DNA from: Butyrivibrio sp.
GTDB taxonomy: Bacteria; Bacillota; Clostridia; Lachnospirales; Lachnospiraceae
Direction of reading: 5' to 3'
Assembly: GCA_024680925.1 (NCBI GenBank)
Contig: JAILBM010000436.1
Span: 1-34,598 of the forward strand
Length of the DNA stretch: 34,598 bases
Positions 8,865 through 17,319 of the stretch are shown in pieces; positions within the stretch are counted from its first letter, which is position 1, and each line of letters begins with the position of its first letter. The notes below the pieces were generated by a model. That model was not told the origin of the DNA and made no database searches. It was given only the letters and a program-made list of their open reading frames with translations. A program made the translations under genes and the position numbers.

Positions 8865-9716
8865 TTAATTAAGCTTCCCATGCAGAGCCTCAAGGAAGCT
8901 TACTTTATTTAATTTAAGTATCCTGGTGGTTTTTGATGCCTTTGTAATTTCTATCTTGTCCCCGGTCTTAAGAGTAAGGTTTTTGCTTCCGTCAAACGTT
9001 GCCTCTACCTCAAGAACACTTCCGGCTCTTCCACTTCCGATTTCCACGGTAACATTATCGTCCTGTGAGAGAATGATACTTCTGGTATTGAGTGTATGGG
9101 GACAAATCGGTGTCATAAGTATCATCTCTGCAGAGGGCTCTACAATCGGACCTCCGGCAGACATACTATAACCTGTTGAGCCTGTAGGTGTTGCCATGAT
9201 AACACCATCGGCATGATAGCTGGTCAAAAACAATCCGTTTACATATATATTTAAGTTTATTACCTGAATGGCTGAGCCTCTGGCAATTACAATATCGTTA
9301 AGAGCATAATCGGTTATGCCTCCCGTTGTTTCACCATAGAGCATCATCCTGTCTTCTATTTCGAAGTTTTCTGCAAGTATCTGTTTTAATGCACTTTCAA
9401 CACTGTTTTTTTCAACCTCTGCAAGGTAACCCAGTGTGCCCAGATTAACTCCCAAAAGAGGTATATCCCTGTCGATAACATTTCTGGCAGCCTGAAGCAT
9501 TGTTCCATCACCGCCCAGCACAATACAGCAGTCAACTCCATCGGGAACAGCCGTTGCATATGCCCTGTTTTCCAGACTGTTATCGCATTTTGCCGCATCA
9601 CTGTACTCGGCTATATCGCATTTTTTCCCGTTTTTTTCAAGAAAATCCCTTATATAATTGGTTTCCTCAAAATCTGCATCTTTACTGCGATTTGTTATGA
9701 TAAAAAAATGTTCCAT
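8865..9716 (-). CDS. nadK: NAD kinase
   Basis: A 283-residue enzyme that phosphorylates NAD to NADP using ATP or polyphosphate. Visible motifs are LGGDGTMLQAARN (the GGDGT phosphate-binding motif with the catalytic Asp), NLGTLGYLAEV, NDIVIARGS (the NE/D motif) and HADGVIMATPTGSTGYSMSAGGP (conserved region II, positions near 9140-9210 on the DNA). It begins 18 bases after tlyA in the usual clostridial order tlyA-nadK-argR-recN. Supplying NADP next to the isoprenoid genes fits, but the order is ancient and not proof of a link. Confidence 0.96.
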   Translation of the reverse strand: MEHFFIITNRSKDADFEETNYIRDFLEKNGKKCDIAEYSDAAKCDNSLENRAYATAVPDGVDCCIVLGGDGTMLQAARNVIDRDIPLLGVNLGTLGYLAEVEKNSVESALKQILAENFEIEDRMMLYGETTGGITDYALNDIVIARGSAIQVINLNIYVNGLFLTSYHADGVIMATPTGSTGYSMSAGGPIVEPSAEMILMTPICPHTLNTRSIILSQDDNVTVEIGSGRAGSVLEVEATFDGSKNLTLKTGDKIEITKASKTTRILKLNKVSFLEALHGKLN

Positions 9717-9734
9717 ATCACTCCCGTTTGCAAA

Positions 9735-10625
9735 TCAGAAATTACCATGGGCTGCCGCAACTGTTTCCTTAATAAGTTTTTTCATGTCATCTTTTTCTGA
9801 CATTCCGTTCTTTTCAGAAATCTTTTCATCCAAGAGCTTTTCCCCATCGGCTTCTGTAATATTCTCTACTCTGACATTACTGTCAGCATCCTTTTGAATA
9901 TGTATAAGATATTCAATATTGCCCTCAGGTCCTTTAATCGGAGAGTAATCCAGATGTAAAACCTTAAATCCTACAATATCCACAAAATCCACAATCTTTT
10001 TTACCACTTCTTCATGAACCAGTGGGTCTCGTACTACACCCTTTTTGCCTACCTTTTCTCTTCCTGCTTCAAACTGAGGTTTAATAAGACAAACCATTTG
10101 AGCGCCGTCTTTTAAGAGCTTTCTTGCAGGAATGAGTATCTTGGTCAATGATATGAATGACACATCGCAGGATGCAAAATCCAAATCGTCATCAATGTCA
10201 TCTCTTACCATATATCTGAAATTGGTCTTTTCCATACAAACGACACGTTCGTCACTTCTAAGTTTCCAATCAAGCTGACCATGTCCTACATCTACTGAAT
10301 ATACCTTTTTTGCTCCATTTTGAAGCATACAGTCGGTAAATCCACCTGTAGATGCTCCGATATCCATACATACACAGTCCTTAAGACTAAAATCAAATTT
10401 CTGAACTGCCTTTTGAAGCTTAAGTCCGCCTCTGCTTACAAAAGGAAGCTCATTTCCCTTAACCTCAAGGCTTGTTATCTTTGTTTCATCAAAGGCTGTG
10501 CCGGGTTTATCTTCCCTTTGTCCGTTTACAAATACGTCCCCGGCCATAATTGTAGCCTTGGCCTTTTCTCTTGAGGTTGCCAATCCTCTATTAACCAAAA
10601 TGACATCAAGTCTTTCTTTTGCCAC
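9735..10625 (-). CDS. tlyA: TlyA family rRNA 2'-O-methyltransferase
   Basis: A 296-residue protein of the TlyA (hemolysin A) family, which 2'-O-methylates cytidines in 16S and/or 23S rRNA using SAM. The S4 RNA-binding domain is at 1-62 (ERLDVILVNRGLATSREKAK). The FtsJ-like fold follows, with DIGASTGGFTDCMLQ as SAM loop. The K-D-K-E catalytic tetrad is readable: K in RGGLKLQKA, D in SCDVSF, K in LIKPQFEAG and E in GPEGNIEYL. The last 40 residues are a charged extension. It begins three bases after dxs ends, so the two are probably translationally coupled. Confidence 0.93.
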   Translation of the reverse strand: MAKERLDVILVNRGLATSREKAKATIMAGDVFVNGQREDKPGTAFDETKITSLEVKGNELPFVSRGGLKLQKAVQKFDFSLKDCVCMDIGASTGGFTDCMLQNGAKKVYSVDVGHGQLDWKLRSDERVVCMEKTNFRYMVRDDIDDDLDFASCDVSFISLTKILIPARKLLKDGAQMVCLIKPQFEAGREKVGKKGVVRDPLVHEEVVKKIVDFVDIVGFKVLHLDYSPIKGPEGNIEYLIHIQKDADSNVRVENITEADGEKLLDEKISEKNGMSEKDDMKKLIKETVAAAHGNF

Positions 10626-10628
10626 TTG

Positions 10629-12479
10629 TCACCTCTTTAAATAATCACTTATCTTATCTGCAACCGATACAGCATCTATTCCGAGCATGCTACGGAGCTT
10701 GTCCACACTTCCGTGAGTTACAAACTGATCCGGGATGGCTATGCACATCACATGGACATCGAGACCTTTGTTATCCACATATTTACGTACTGCTTCACCG
10801 AATCCTCCGGTCTCAACATTTTCCTCAAGGGTTACTATAAGCTTGTGGGTAGTTGAAGCCACTGATAAATACTGCTCATCAATCGGTTTAATAAATCTTG
10901 CATTGGTAAGGGAGCATCTGCAGCCTCTGTCCTTCAATATTTCCCTTGCCTTTTCCGCAACTGTAACCATGGAGCCAGTTGCCAGTAAAAGTATATCCTT
11001 TTCCTCATATATAGGCTCTGCCTTACCCATAACAATAGGAGCCCTATAGTCTTCAAGGCCCGAATAGGCATTTCCTCTTGGATATCTTATAGCAATAGGG
11101 CCGTTAAATTTAACGGCAAATTTCATCATATCTGACAGTTCCCATTTGTTTTTTGGAGCCAGGATATGCATATTTGGCATACTCGAAAGATATGACAGAT
11201 CAAATATGCCCTGGTGGGTTTCTCCGTCACTTCCCACAAGACCGGCCCTGTCTATAGCAAATATAACATGAAGATTTTGGAGACATACATCCTCCATTAT
11301 CTGATCATAAGCCCTTTGTAAAAAAGAGGAATACACGGCAAAAACAGGTATGTATCCACCGGCAGCTATTCCAGCCGCCATTGTAACCGCATACTCTTCT
11401 GCAATTCCTGCATCTATAAATCTGTCAGGATACATATTTCTAAAGCGCTTAAGTCCGGTTCCGTCAGCCATTGCTGCTGTAATGGCAACAATCTTTTCAT
11501 TGCGCTCCCCAAGCTTACACATAACTGTGCTGAATATATCCTGATAATTGGCTGTAGTTCTGGGGTTCCTTGGGATACCGTTTTCAACAAGGAAAGGCTC
11601 CGTACCATGGAATCTGGCAGGATGCCTCTCTGCAGGCTCATATCCCTTACCCTTTTTGGTCATTACATGGACAATAACTGCCTTTGGCACCTTACGTGCC
11701 TCTTTAATAACTCTCTCTACAGCCTTGGTGTCATGACCGTTTACAGGTCCAAGGTAAGTAATACCAAGGTTTTCAAAAACCATTCCCGGCACAAAAAGCT
11801 GTTTTACAGAGTTCTTGGCTCTTCTGATACCATCGATTACCTTAGGCTTATCAGTAAGCTGGCTATATACATCTGCCTTTAAATCCAAATATTTCTGAGT
11901 TGTACGAACGCTGTTGAGATATTTAGACATACCTCCAACACTTTCAGAAATGGACATATCATTATCATTAAGTACTATTATAAAGTTTGTATCAAGTTTA
12001 GCTGCATTGTTAAGTGCTTCATAGGCAAGTCCACCGGAAAGGGAGCCGTCACCGATAACAGACACCACTGCATATTTTTCTCCGGCAAGATCTCTTGCCT
12101 TGACCATACCGATACCTGCAGCAATTGATGTGGAGCTGTGTCCTGTATCAAAGGTATCGCACTCACTTTCACACCTTTTTGGAAAACCACTCATTCCCCC
12201 AAACTGCCTCAGGGTATCAAAGCCTTCTTTTCTGCCTGTCAGAAGCTTATGAGTATATGACTGATGTCCTACGTCCCAAATAATCTTATCCTTAGGAAGA
12301 TTAAGGGCAAGATGAAGTCCCATGGTAAGCTCCACGCAACCTAAATTGGAAGCCAGATGTCCACCTGTTACACTTATCTTATTTATAAGAAACTCCCTGA
12401 TCTCCGCAGCAAGTTCCTCATATCCGTCCTCCGGGATTTTCTTTATATCATTTGCACCTTTAATACTATCTAAAAGCAT
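10629..12479 (-). CDS. dxs: 1-deoxy-D-xylulose-5-phosphate synthase
   Basis: The thiamine diphosphate enzyme that joins pyruvate and glyceraldehyde 3-phosphate, the first step of the MEP isoprenoid pathway. Seen are HQSYTHKLLTGR (the His that binds substrate), the ThDP motif GDGSLSGG...NDND, the pyrimidine-domain Glu in AEEYAVTMAAG, DRAGLVGSDGETHQG and a C-terminal transketolase domain. Length is 616 residues. The frame extends to a TTG at 12485, but the ATG at 12479 has AGAGG seven bases upstream and gives the usual MLLDSI start. It follows ispA by 21 bases, so precursor synthesis and chain elongation are encoded together. Confidence 0.97.
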   Translation of the reverse strand: MLLDSIKGANDIKKIPEDGYEELAAEIREFLINKISVTGGHLASNLGCVELTMGLHLALNLPKDKIIWDVGHQSYTHKLLTGRKEGFDTLRQFGGMSGFPKRCESECDTFDTGHSSTSIAAGIGMVKARDLAGEKYAVVSVIGDGSLSGGLAYEALNNAAKLDTNFIIVLNDNDMSISESVGGMSKYLNSVRTTQKYLDLKADVYSQLTDKPKVIDGIRRAKNSVKQLFVPGMVFENLGITYLGPVNGHDTKAVERVIKEARKVPKAVIVHVMTKKGKGYEPAERHPARFHGTEPFLVENGIPRNPRTTANYQDIFSTVMCKLGERNEKIVAITAAMADGTGLKRFRNMYPDRFIDAGIAEEYAVTMAAGIAAGGYIPVFAVYSSFLQRAYDQIMEDVCLQNLHVIFAIDRAGLVGSDGETHQGIFDLSYLSSMPNMHILAPKNKWELSDMMKFAVKFNGPIAIRYPRGNAYSGLEDYRAPIVMGKAEPIYEEKDILLLATGSMVTVAEKAREILKDRGCRCSLTNARFIKPIDEQYLSVASTTHKLIVTLEENVETGGFGEAVRKYVDNKGLDVHVMCIAIPDQFVTHGSVDKLRSMLGIDAVSVADKISDYLKR

Positions 12480-12500
12480 TTTCAAACCTCTTTTTAGCTT

Positions 12501-13421
12501 TTATTTATTTCTTGAAATGAGATATTCAATAAGCTCTGAAAGGAATTTATTATCCTCTCCCACTTTTTCAAGAAGGCTCTCTGCCTCCTTTGACAATCTC
12601 TTAACTTCTTGTTTTGAAGCTTCCATACCATGAAGTGTTACATAGGTAACCTTCTCATTTTTTTCATCCGAGCCAACTGGCTTACCTATAACAGACTCAT
12701 CACCTTCAACATCAAGAATATCGTCCTGTATCTGGAAAGCTATCCCTACATTTGAACCGATTTTCTCTATCATGGAAAGCTTTTCCTTATCCGCTCCGGA
12801 AAGAACAGCTCCTATCATCATTGATGCCTCTATAAGAGCTCCTGTTTTGTTCTCATGAATAAATAAAAGTTCATGGGATGTAATATCCTGTCTGCCTTCA
12901 CATTCAATGTCAGCACACTGTCCGCCTACCATTCCGTATATACCGGCTTTGGAAGAAAGAATATGAAGTGCATAAACAAACCTGTCTTCTATTTCATCAT
13001 CAAGCTCCGGGAGATTTTTACAATACGGGTATGCCTTGAGAGCTGTTTCAAAAGCATAATTTAAAAGTCCGTCCCCTGCAAGAGTTGCCATTCCCGGGCC
13101 ATATACTATATGAGTGGTTTTACGTCCTCTTCTATACTCGTCATTATCCATGGCAGGAAGATCATCATGAACCAGAGAATAAGTATGAATCATTTCCATA
13201 GCAGCCATAAATGGTGCTATCACCTTCTCATCTCTGCCGCCTAAAAGTCTGTAAAACTCCAGCATCAGCATAGGTCTAAGGCGTTTACCCCCTGCCATAA
13301 TACTGTAATTCATAGCTTCGATAACTTTTTTCTGATACCCTTCTTCCTTTGGCAAAAAAGAATTTATCAGGCCTTCACACTCTGATACCTTTGTTTTCAA
13401 TGTATCATTAAATTCACTCAT
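12501..13421 (-). CDS. ispA: Farnesyl/geranyl diphosphate synthase (polyprenyl synthetase)
   Basis: A 306-residue trans-prenyltransferase condensing isopentenyl diphosphate with allylic diphosphates. GGKRLRP (44-50) binds the diphosphate. The first Asp-rich motif is DDLPAMD (86-92, the DDx4D form of bacterial short-chain enzymes) and the second is DDILD (233-237). The residues before the first motif (HTYSLVHDD) and the length suggest the farnesyl product class, which sequence alone cannot prove. The ATG has GAGG nearby. It lies 72 bases after xseB, in the standard xseB-ispA-dxs order. Confidence 0.94.
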   Translation of the reverse strand: MSEFNDTLKTKVSECEGLINSFLPKEEGYQKKVIEAMNYSIMAGGKRLRPMLMLEFYRLLGGRDEKVIAPFMAAMEMIHTYSLVHDDLPAMDNDEYRRGRKTTHIVYGPGMATLAGDGLLNYAFETALKAYPYCKNLPELDDEIEDRFVYALHILSSKAGIYGMVGGQCADIECEGRQDITSHELLFIHENKTGALIEASMMIGAVLSGADKEKLSMIEKIGSNVGIAFQIQDDILDVEGDESVIGKPVGSDEKNEKVTYVTLHGMEASKQEVKRLSKEAESLLEKVGEDNKFLSELIEYLISRNK

Positions 13422-13493
13422 TTTAATTCCTCAAATATATATATCACTTATAAAATAATTTTCAAAACCATTATATAATAACAGGCGAAAAAA

Positions 13494-13718
13494 TCATTCA
13501 AAATCTTCCAGATTTCCATCACCTGCAATCTTTTGAACCTTTTTCTCCACCTTATCAATGGCATCATTACAAAACTTAAGTAAATCCATGCCCTCTTTAT
13601 AATATTTAAAAGAATCCTCCAGGGAAATATCATCCTTTTCCAATTCTTTAATTCTTGCATCAACTGCTTTAAACGCTTCCTCTATGGACATATCCTCTGT
13701 CTTTGATTTAGCTGCCAT
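13494..13718 (-). CDS. xseB: Exodeoxyribonuclease VII small subunit
   Basis: A 74-residue helical protein that binds XseA to form exonuclease VII, which digests single-stranded DNA from both ends. The family pattern is clear: SIEEAFKAVDARIKELEKDDISLEDSF, then YYKEGMDLLKFCNDAIDKVEKKV. The frame has an ATG at 13730, but the ATG at 13718 (MAAKSK) has GGAGGG four bases upstream and was chosen. It begins 24 bases after xseA ends. Confidence 0.93.
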   Translation of the reverse strand: MAAKSKTEDMSIEEAFKAVDARIKELEKDDISLEDSFKYYKEGMDLLKFCNDAIDKVEKKVQKIAGDGNLEDFE

Positions 13719-13742
13719 ATATCCCTCCATTAAATATGGAAT

Positions 13743-14948
13743 TTATTCCTGTCTTTCGTTTATATCAACAACTGTCACATCTATAGAGCCATCGGACATC
13801 TGCACGCTAAGCTCATCGCCCTTTTGCACCTGACTTATACTCTTTATATTCCGGCCCTGAAGATTTTCAACATAGGAAAATCCTGAATTAAGTTTTTCAA
13901 GAGGTGACAATCCTCTAAGTCTTTCTATATCCAGTTCAAGAAGATGCCTTGCATTTCTAAGCTTTCTATCCATCAGGTTCTGAAGCTGTTCTTCAAAACC
14001 TGCGCTTCTCATACGTCTGTCTCTGACTTTACCCAAAGGACTTAAGGAACGAAGCTGTCTTTCAAAGCTTACAAGCTTTTCCTTTTTCTGGTTTACATTT
14101 CTAAGGATATAATGATCCAACAGACCTTTATAATCAATTATATCCTGCATATATCTGTTATATTCAAATACTGCAAGCTCTGCTGCCGCAGATGGTGTCG
14201 GCGCTCTCATATCCGCCACATAATCTGCTATTGTAGTATCTGTCTCATGTCCAACTGCTGATATGATCGGAACCGGGCAATTAAAAATGGCTTCTGCCAC
14301 CATTTCCTCATTAAAAGCCCATAAATCTTCGATAGATCCGCCGCCACGTCCGACGATTATTACATCTACCGATTTTTCCGATAGTACTTCAATACCTTTG
14401 ACGATACTGGCCGCGGCCTGATCACCCTGTACGATTGCAGGGTAGAGAATTATTTGAATATATGGATTTCTTCTGGTACTGATATTGATAATATCCCGTA
14501 CCGCAGCACCTGTTGGTGCAGTAACCACTCCCAAAGTATGAATATACTTAGGAAGGGGTTGTTTATACTCAGGCGCAAACATACCTGACTCTGATAATCT
14601 TTGTTTTAACTGTTCGAACTGTTCATAAAGCCTTCCGGCGCCGTCAAGCTCAATACTTCTGGCATAAAGCTGATATCTTCCGTCTCGCTCATAAACATCT
14701 ATAGTACCTGTAACTGCTACCTGCTGGCCCTCTTCCATTTGGAACTTAAGGCCCGCTCTGTCTCCTCTGAACATCACACAGGCAATAGCTCCCACGCCAT
14801 CCTTCAGAGTAAAATATATATGCCCTGAGGAATGATATTTACAGTTACTGACTTCTCCCTTTACAGTTAAAGATCTAAGGAGAAAATCCTGTGTGAACAT
14901 ATTTTTTATATAAGCATTTACTTGTGCTACAGTGTATACATTACGCAA
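13743..14948 (-). CDS. xseA: Exodeoxyribonuclease VII large subunit
   Basis: The 401-residue catalytic subunit of exonuclease VII. The N-terminal OB fold (about 1-105) includes [15 protein letters not shown] and the stretch [20 protein letters not shown]. The catalytic region has [14 protein letters not shown], then [20 protein letters not shown] and [26 protein letters not shown], the conserved active-site blocks. A helical C-terminal part binds XseB. The start is a TTG at 14948 that overlaps the nusB stop by eight bases; the family N-terminus begins exactly there and no in-frame ATG fits. Overlap and weak start suggest translational coupling with nusB. Confidence 0.95.
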   Translation of the reverse strand: MRNVYTVAQVNAYIKNMFTQDFLLRSLTVKGEVSNCKYHSSGHIYFTLKDGVGAIACVMFRGDRAGLKFQMEEGQQVAVTGTIDVYERDGRYQLYARSIELDGAGRLYEQFEQLKQRLSESGMFAPEYKQPLPKYIHTLGVVTAPTGAAVRDIINISTRRNPYIQIILYPAIVQGDQAAASIVKGIEVLSEKSVDVIIVGRGGGSIEDLWAFNEEMVAEAIFNCPVPIISAVGHETDTTIADYVADMRAPTPSAAAELAVFEYNRYMQDIIDYKGLLDHYILRNVNQKKEKLVSFERQLRSLSPLGKVRDRRMRSAGFEEQLQNLMDRKLRNARHLLELDIERLRGLSPLEKLNSGFSYVENLQGRNIKSISQVQKGDELSVQMSDGSIDVTVVDINERQE

Positions 14949-15339
14949 ATTTAGCCAACACTCCGTTTACAAATGCCTGAGACTGATCCTGTCCGTATTT
15001 CTTGGCAAGTTCCACTGCCTCATTTATAGCAACACCGGTTGGAACTGTCTCATCATACTTAATCTCATAAATAGCAAGTCTTATTATTGCAAGGTCAACT
15101 TTGGCAATACGGGTTGTATCCCAGCCCTTAGTCTCCTTGTTGATAAGCTCATCTATTTCCGAAAGCTTATCTGCAATCTTTTCATATTTTTCCTTGATAT
15201 ATGTAGCATCAGCTTCAGACATTTCCTTATCATCATTTTCGATAAAAAGGTCTTCCTGTTCTGACATTTCTTCCATAGAATTAAATTCTACGCGGAACAA
15301 CAGTTTAAAAACCTGTTCTCTAAGTTCTGTTCTTTTCAT
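14941..15339 (-). CDS. nusB: Transcription antitermination factor NusB
   Basis: A 132-residue all-helical protein that with NusE (S10) binds boxA RNA and supports rRNA transcription. Family marks are the start [17 protein letters not shown], the middle [37 protein letters not shown] and the end [10 protein letters not shown]. An acidic insertion near 28-42 lengthens the first loop. It is 73 bases after the Asp23 gene and overlaps xseA. I found no hairpin in the 73-base gap that would stop transcription. Confidence 0.96.
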   Translation of the reverse strand: MKRTELREQVFKLLFRVEFNSMEEMSEQEDLFIENDDKEMSEADATYIKEKYEKIADKLSEIDELINKETKGWDTTRIAKVDLAIIRLAIYEIKYDETVPTGVAINEAVELAKKYGQDQSQAFVNGVLAKFA

Positions 15340-15412
15340 AATAATTCATCCTGTACTAATTTAGTTATGGTAACAGTCCCAAAACACTTTCACCCAATAG
15401 TCCGGCAATAGC

Positions 15413-15784
15413 TTATTCTGCCTGATCCATTGAAATACCCGCAACATGAATATTTACATCTGTAACCTTAAGTCCTGTCATATTTTCAACAGAGGTTCTC
15501 ACTCTGCTCTGAACCTTACTGCAGGTTGAAGGAATATTAAAGCCATAACCCATAACAAGTGAAAGATCAACCTTAACCTCACCGCTTGTTACAGTTACCT
15601 TAGCTCCCTTGGAAATATTCTTACGTCCAACCTTTTCAATATTCTCAGTGGTATAATTACCTGCTATTGCAGAAATTCCTTCTATTTCAAGTGCTGCAAG
15701 TGCTGCTATTCTGGCAACAACATCATCAGCAATCTTTACAGTTCCAATATTTGCACCTTTACTTTTTTCTCTATCGTTTCCCAT
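15413..15784 (-). CDS. Asp23/Gls24 family envelope-stress protein
   Basis: A 123-residue Asp23/Gls24 (DUF322) protein. The fold is seen in GTVKIADDVVARIAALAALEIEGI (residues about 14-37) and KVDLSLVMGYGFNIPSTCSKVQSRVRTSVENMTGLKVTDVNIHVAGI. Members form abundant membrane-associated layers linked to cell-wall stress in staphylococci; in clostridia the gene next to nusB is conserved but its role is not settled. The frame can be read from a TTG (MKRSVI), but the AAGGAG ribosome site lies inside that extension and serves the ATG at 15784. Confidence 0.9.
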   Translation of the reverse strand: MGNDREKSKGANIGTVKIADDVVARIAALAALEIEGISAIAGNYTTENIEKVGRKNISKGAKVTVTSGEVKVDLSLVMGYGFNIPSTCSKVQSRVRTSVENMTGLKVTDVNIHVAGISMDQAE

Positions 15785-15832
15785 GATAACGCTCCTTTTC
15801 AACTGAATATTTTATAAAAAATCAGATCGATA

Positions 15833-17269
15833 TTATAACCAGAAAATCATTGTATTTTGATTTTTAAACATAGTGTAAGATATCTCGTGATCTTCTCCGT
15901 TTAGATAATCAAAGATACCTCTGTCAGTAACCAGCATATCGTAAATTTCCTGATAAACATCAGCTGAACTACACTTGATTGTAACATTGTTACTGCCATC
16001 AGACAAGCGCCTGTCAAACAAAGCCTTAATGCTGTCCGCATCACAGCTTTCAAAATATTCATCTTCCTTAACATAATAATTTGCAACCATGCTGGTGCAC
16101 TCAGGCATCGGAAGTTCGTTTGATATACGGTGGGTCTTTGAAAGCTCATCTGTTGTAACATTAAGATAAAAATAATTTATGGTCGGAATCCTCTGATTGT
16201 CTCCAATATCTCCTGACTGGGTCTGATATGAAGCATCACCCCAGGTGGTATCCACATAATAATACTGACCGTCAATATTAACAAGATTCCATGCATGTCC
16301 GCCCCAGCTTCCGCTGCTATCCTGAACGGTACCTGTGACCAATACAGATTCTATTCCCAGTTTATTAAGTAAATACTGGGCAGCCTTGGCATAGCCCTGA
16401 CAAACAGATTTATTATTTATAAAAACAGAGCATATATTCTGATTATCTTCAGCATCAGCCACATAGTCAGTACTGTTGATAATGTACTCATACACATACT
16501 TAACTTTGCTGTACTGATCCGCATTTGAATCTATACCTGCAAGACAGGCAGCAACATAGGAATCAATTTTATTCTGCCTGTTTTTTATCTCACTTTCATT
16601 ATAAGTATATGTTCCTGAAAAGGATATTTTCTGAATCTCATCTCCCAGAGTATATTCCTTATAAGTATAGCCCGTAACATAAAAAATCTCAGGGTGATCG
16701 GCCATACAATAATTAAAAGCCGTTTTTATATCTCCCTTATCCAGTGTGGAAACCACTACATCTTCTCCCAGAGAAGTGAGCACAGAATAAATTTCGGTAT
16801 ATAAATTTTTACCCTCATCATCAAGCTGTTCATAGGCATATAAACCATCAAAGTCGGAATCTGAAAGCTCTACCTCGCTGTAGGAAGGAGTCTGCTCTTC
16901 ATCATTTTGCGACTCCTGCCTTGCAGCAGAAAGCTCTGCTTCTGCCTGAAGAAGCAGGGACGACTCATATCCTGAAGAATCCGCATCCGCTTCCACCGCT
17001 TCTTTCATGCTGTCAATAACTTCCATGCTTATGCCGGTTGAAGCATCAGACCCTTCATATCCCGCAGAATCTGCCTCGCTTTGAACATCCCGATATTCTT
17101 CAGGATCAAGTATCCCTAAATCCTGGAGATATTCATCCAAAGCGGCCGGTAATGTACATCCTGTCAAAAAAAGTCCCGAAACACTCGCCAGCACAATAAA
17201 TTTATATGTACTTCCCGATTTAAATATTCTTTTATCCGTTAAGCGTCTTAATATATTTAAATGCTTCAA
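15833..17269 (-). CDS. Transglutaminase-like domain lipoprotein
   Basis: A protein of about 478 residues anchored outside the membrane. A basic N-terminus and hydrophobic stretch end in the lipobox LTGC. A Ser/Asp/Glu-rich linker (about 50-135) follows, in which SAGYEGS and SSGYESS recur. The transglutaminase core has the Cys-His-Asp triad: C290 in SVCQGYAKAAQYLL, H325 in GGHAWNLV and D340 in YYYVDTTWGD. Such domains act as peptidases or amidases as often as crosslinkers; a cell-wall or surface protein target is likely but unproven. The start is chosen as the TTG at 17269, because GAGGGG lies seven bases before it and overlaps the earlier TTG at 17284. It lies between prfC and the Asp23 gene. 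Confidence 0.85.
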   Translation of the reverse strand: MKHLNILRRLTDKRIFKSGSTYKFIVLASVSGLFLTGCTLPAALDEYLQDLGILDPEEYRDVQSEADSAGYEGSDASTGISMEVIDSMKEAVEADADSSGYESSLLLQAEAELSAARQESQNDEEQTPSYSEVELSDSDFDGLYAYEQLDDEGKNLYTEIYSVLTSLGEDVVVSTLDKGDIKTAFNYCMADHPEIFYVTGYTYKEYTLGDEIQKISFSGTYTYNESEIKNRQNKIDSYVAACLAGIDSNADQYSKVKYVYEYIINSTDYVADAEDNQNICSVFINNKSVCQGYAKAAQYLLNKLGIESVLVTGTVQDSSGSWGGHAWNLVNIDGQYYYVDTTWGDASYQTQSGDIGDNQRIPTINYFYLNVTTDELSKTHRISNELPMPECTSMVANYYVKEDEYFESCDADSIKALFDRRLSDGSNNVTIKCSSADVYQEIYDMLVTDRGIFDYLNGEDHEISYTMFKNQNTMIFWL

Positions 17270-17319
17270 AAAATTTCCCCTCAATCGATACTCTATGAAA
17301 CACTTTACATTGCCTGTAT

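Noticed and set aside
13438-13465. TTGAAA-16-TATATA with extended TG on the minus strand before ispA
   Set aside because: The start point would fall on the ispA ribosome site, leaving almost no leader, and the DNA there is a TA-rich run.
13448-13663. A 71-codon minus-strand frame overlapping xseB
   Set aside because: It is xseB read in another frame; the xseB frame has the family pattern and the ribosome site.
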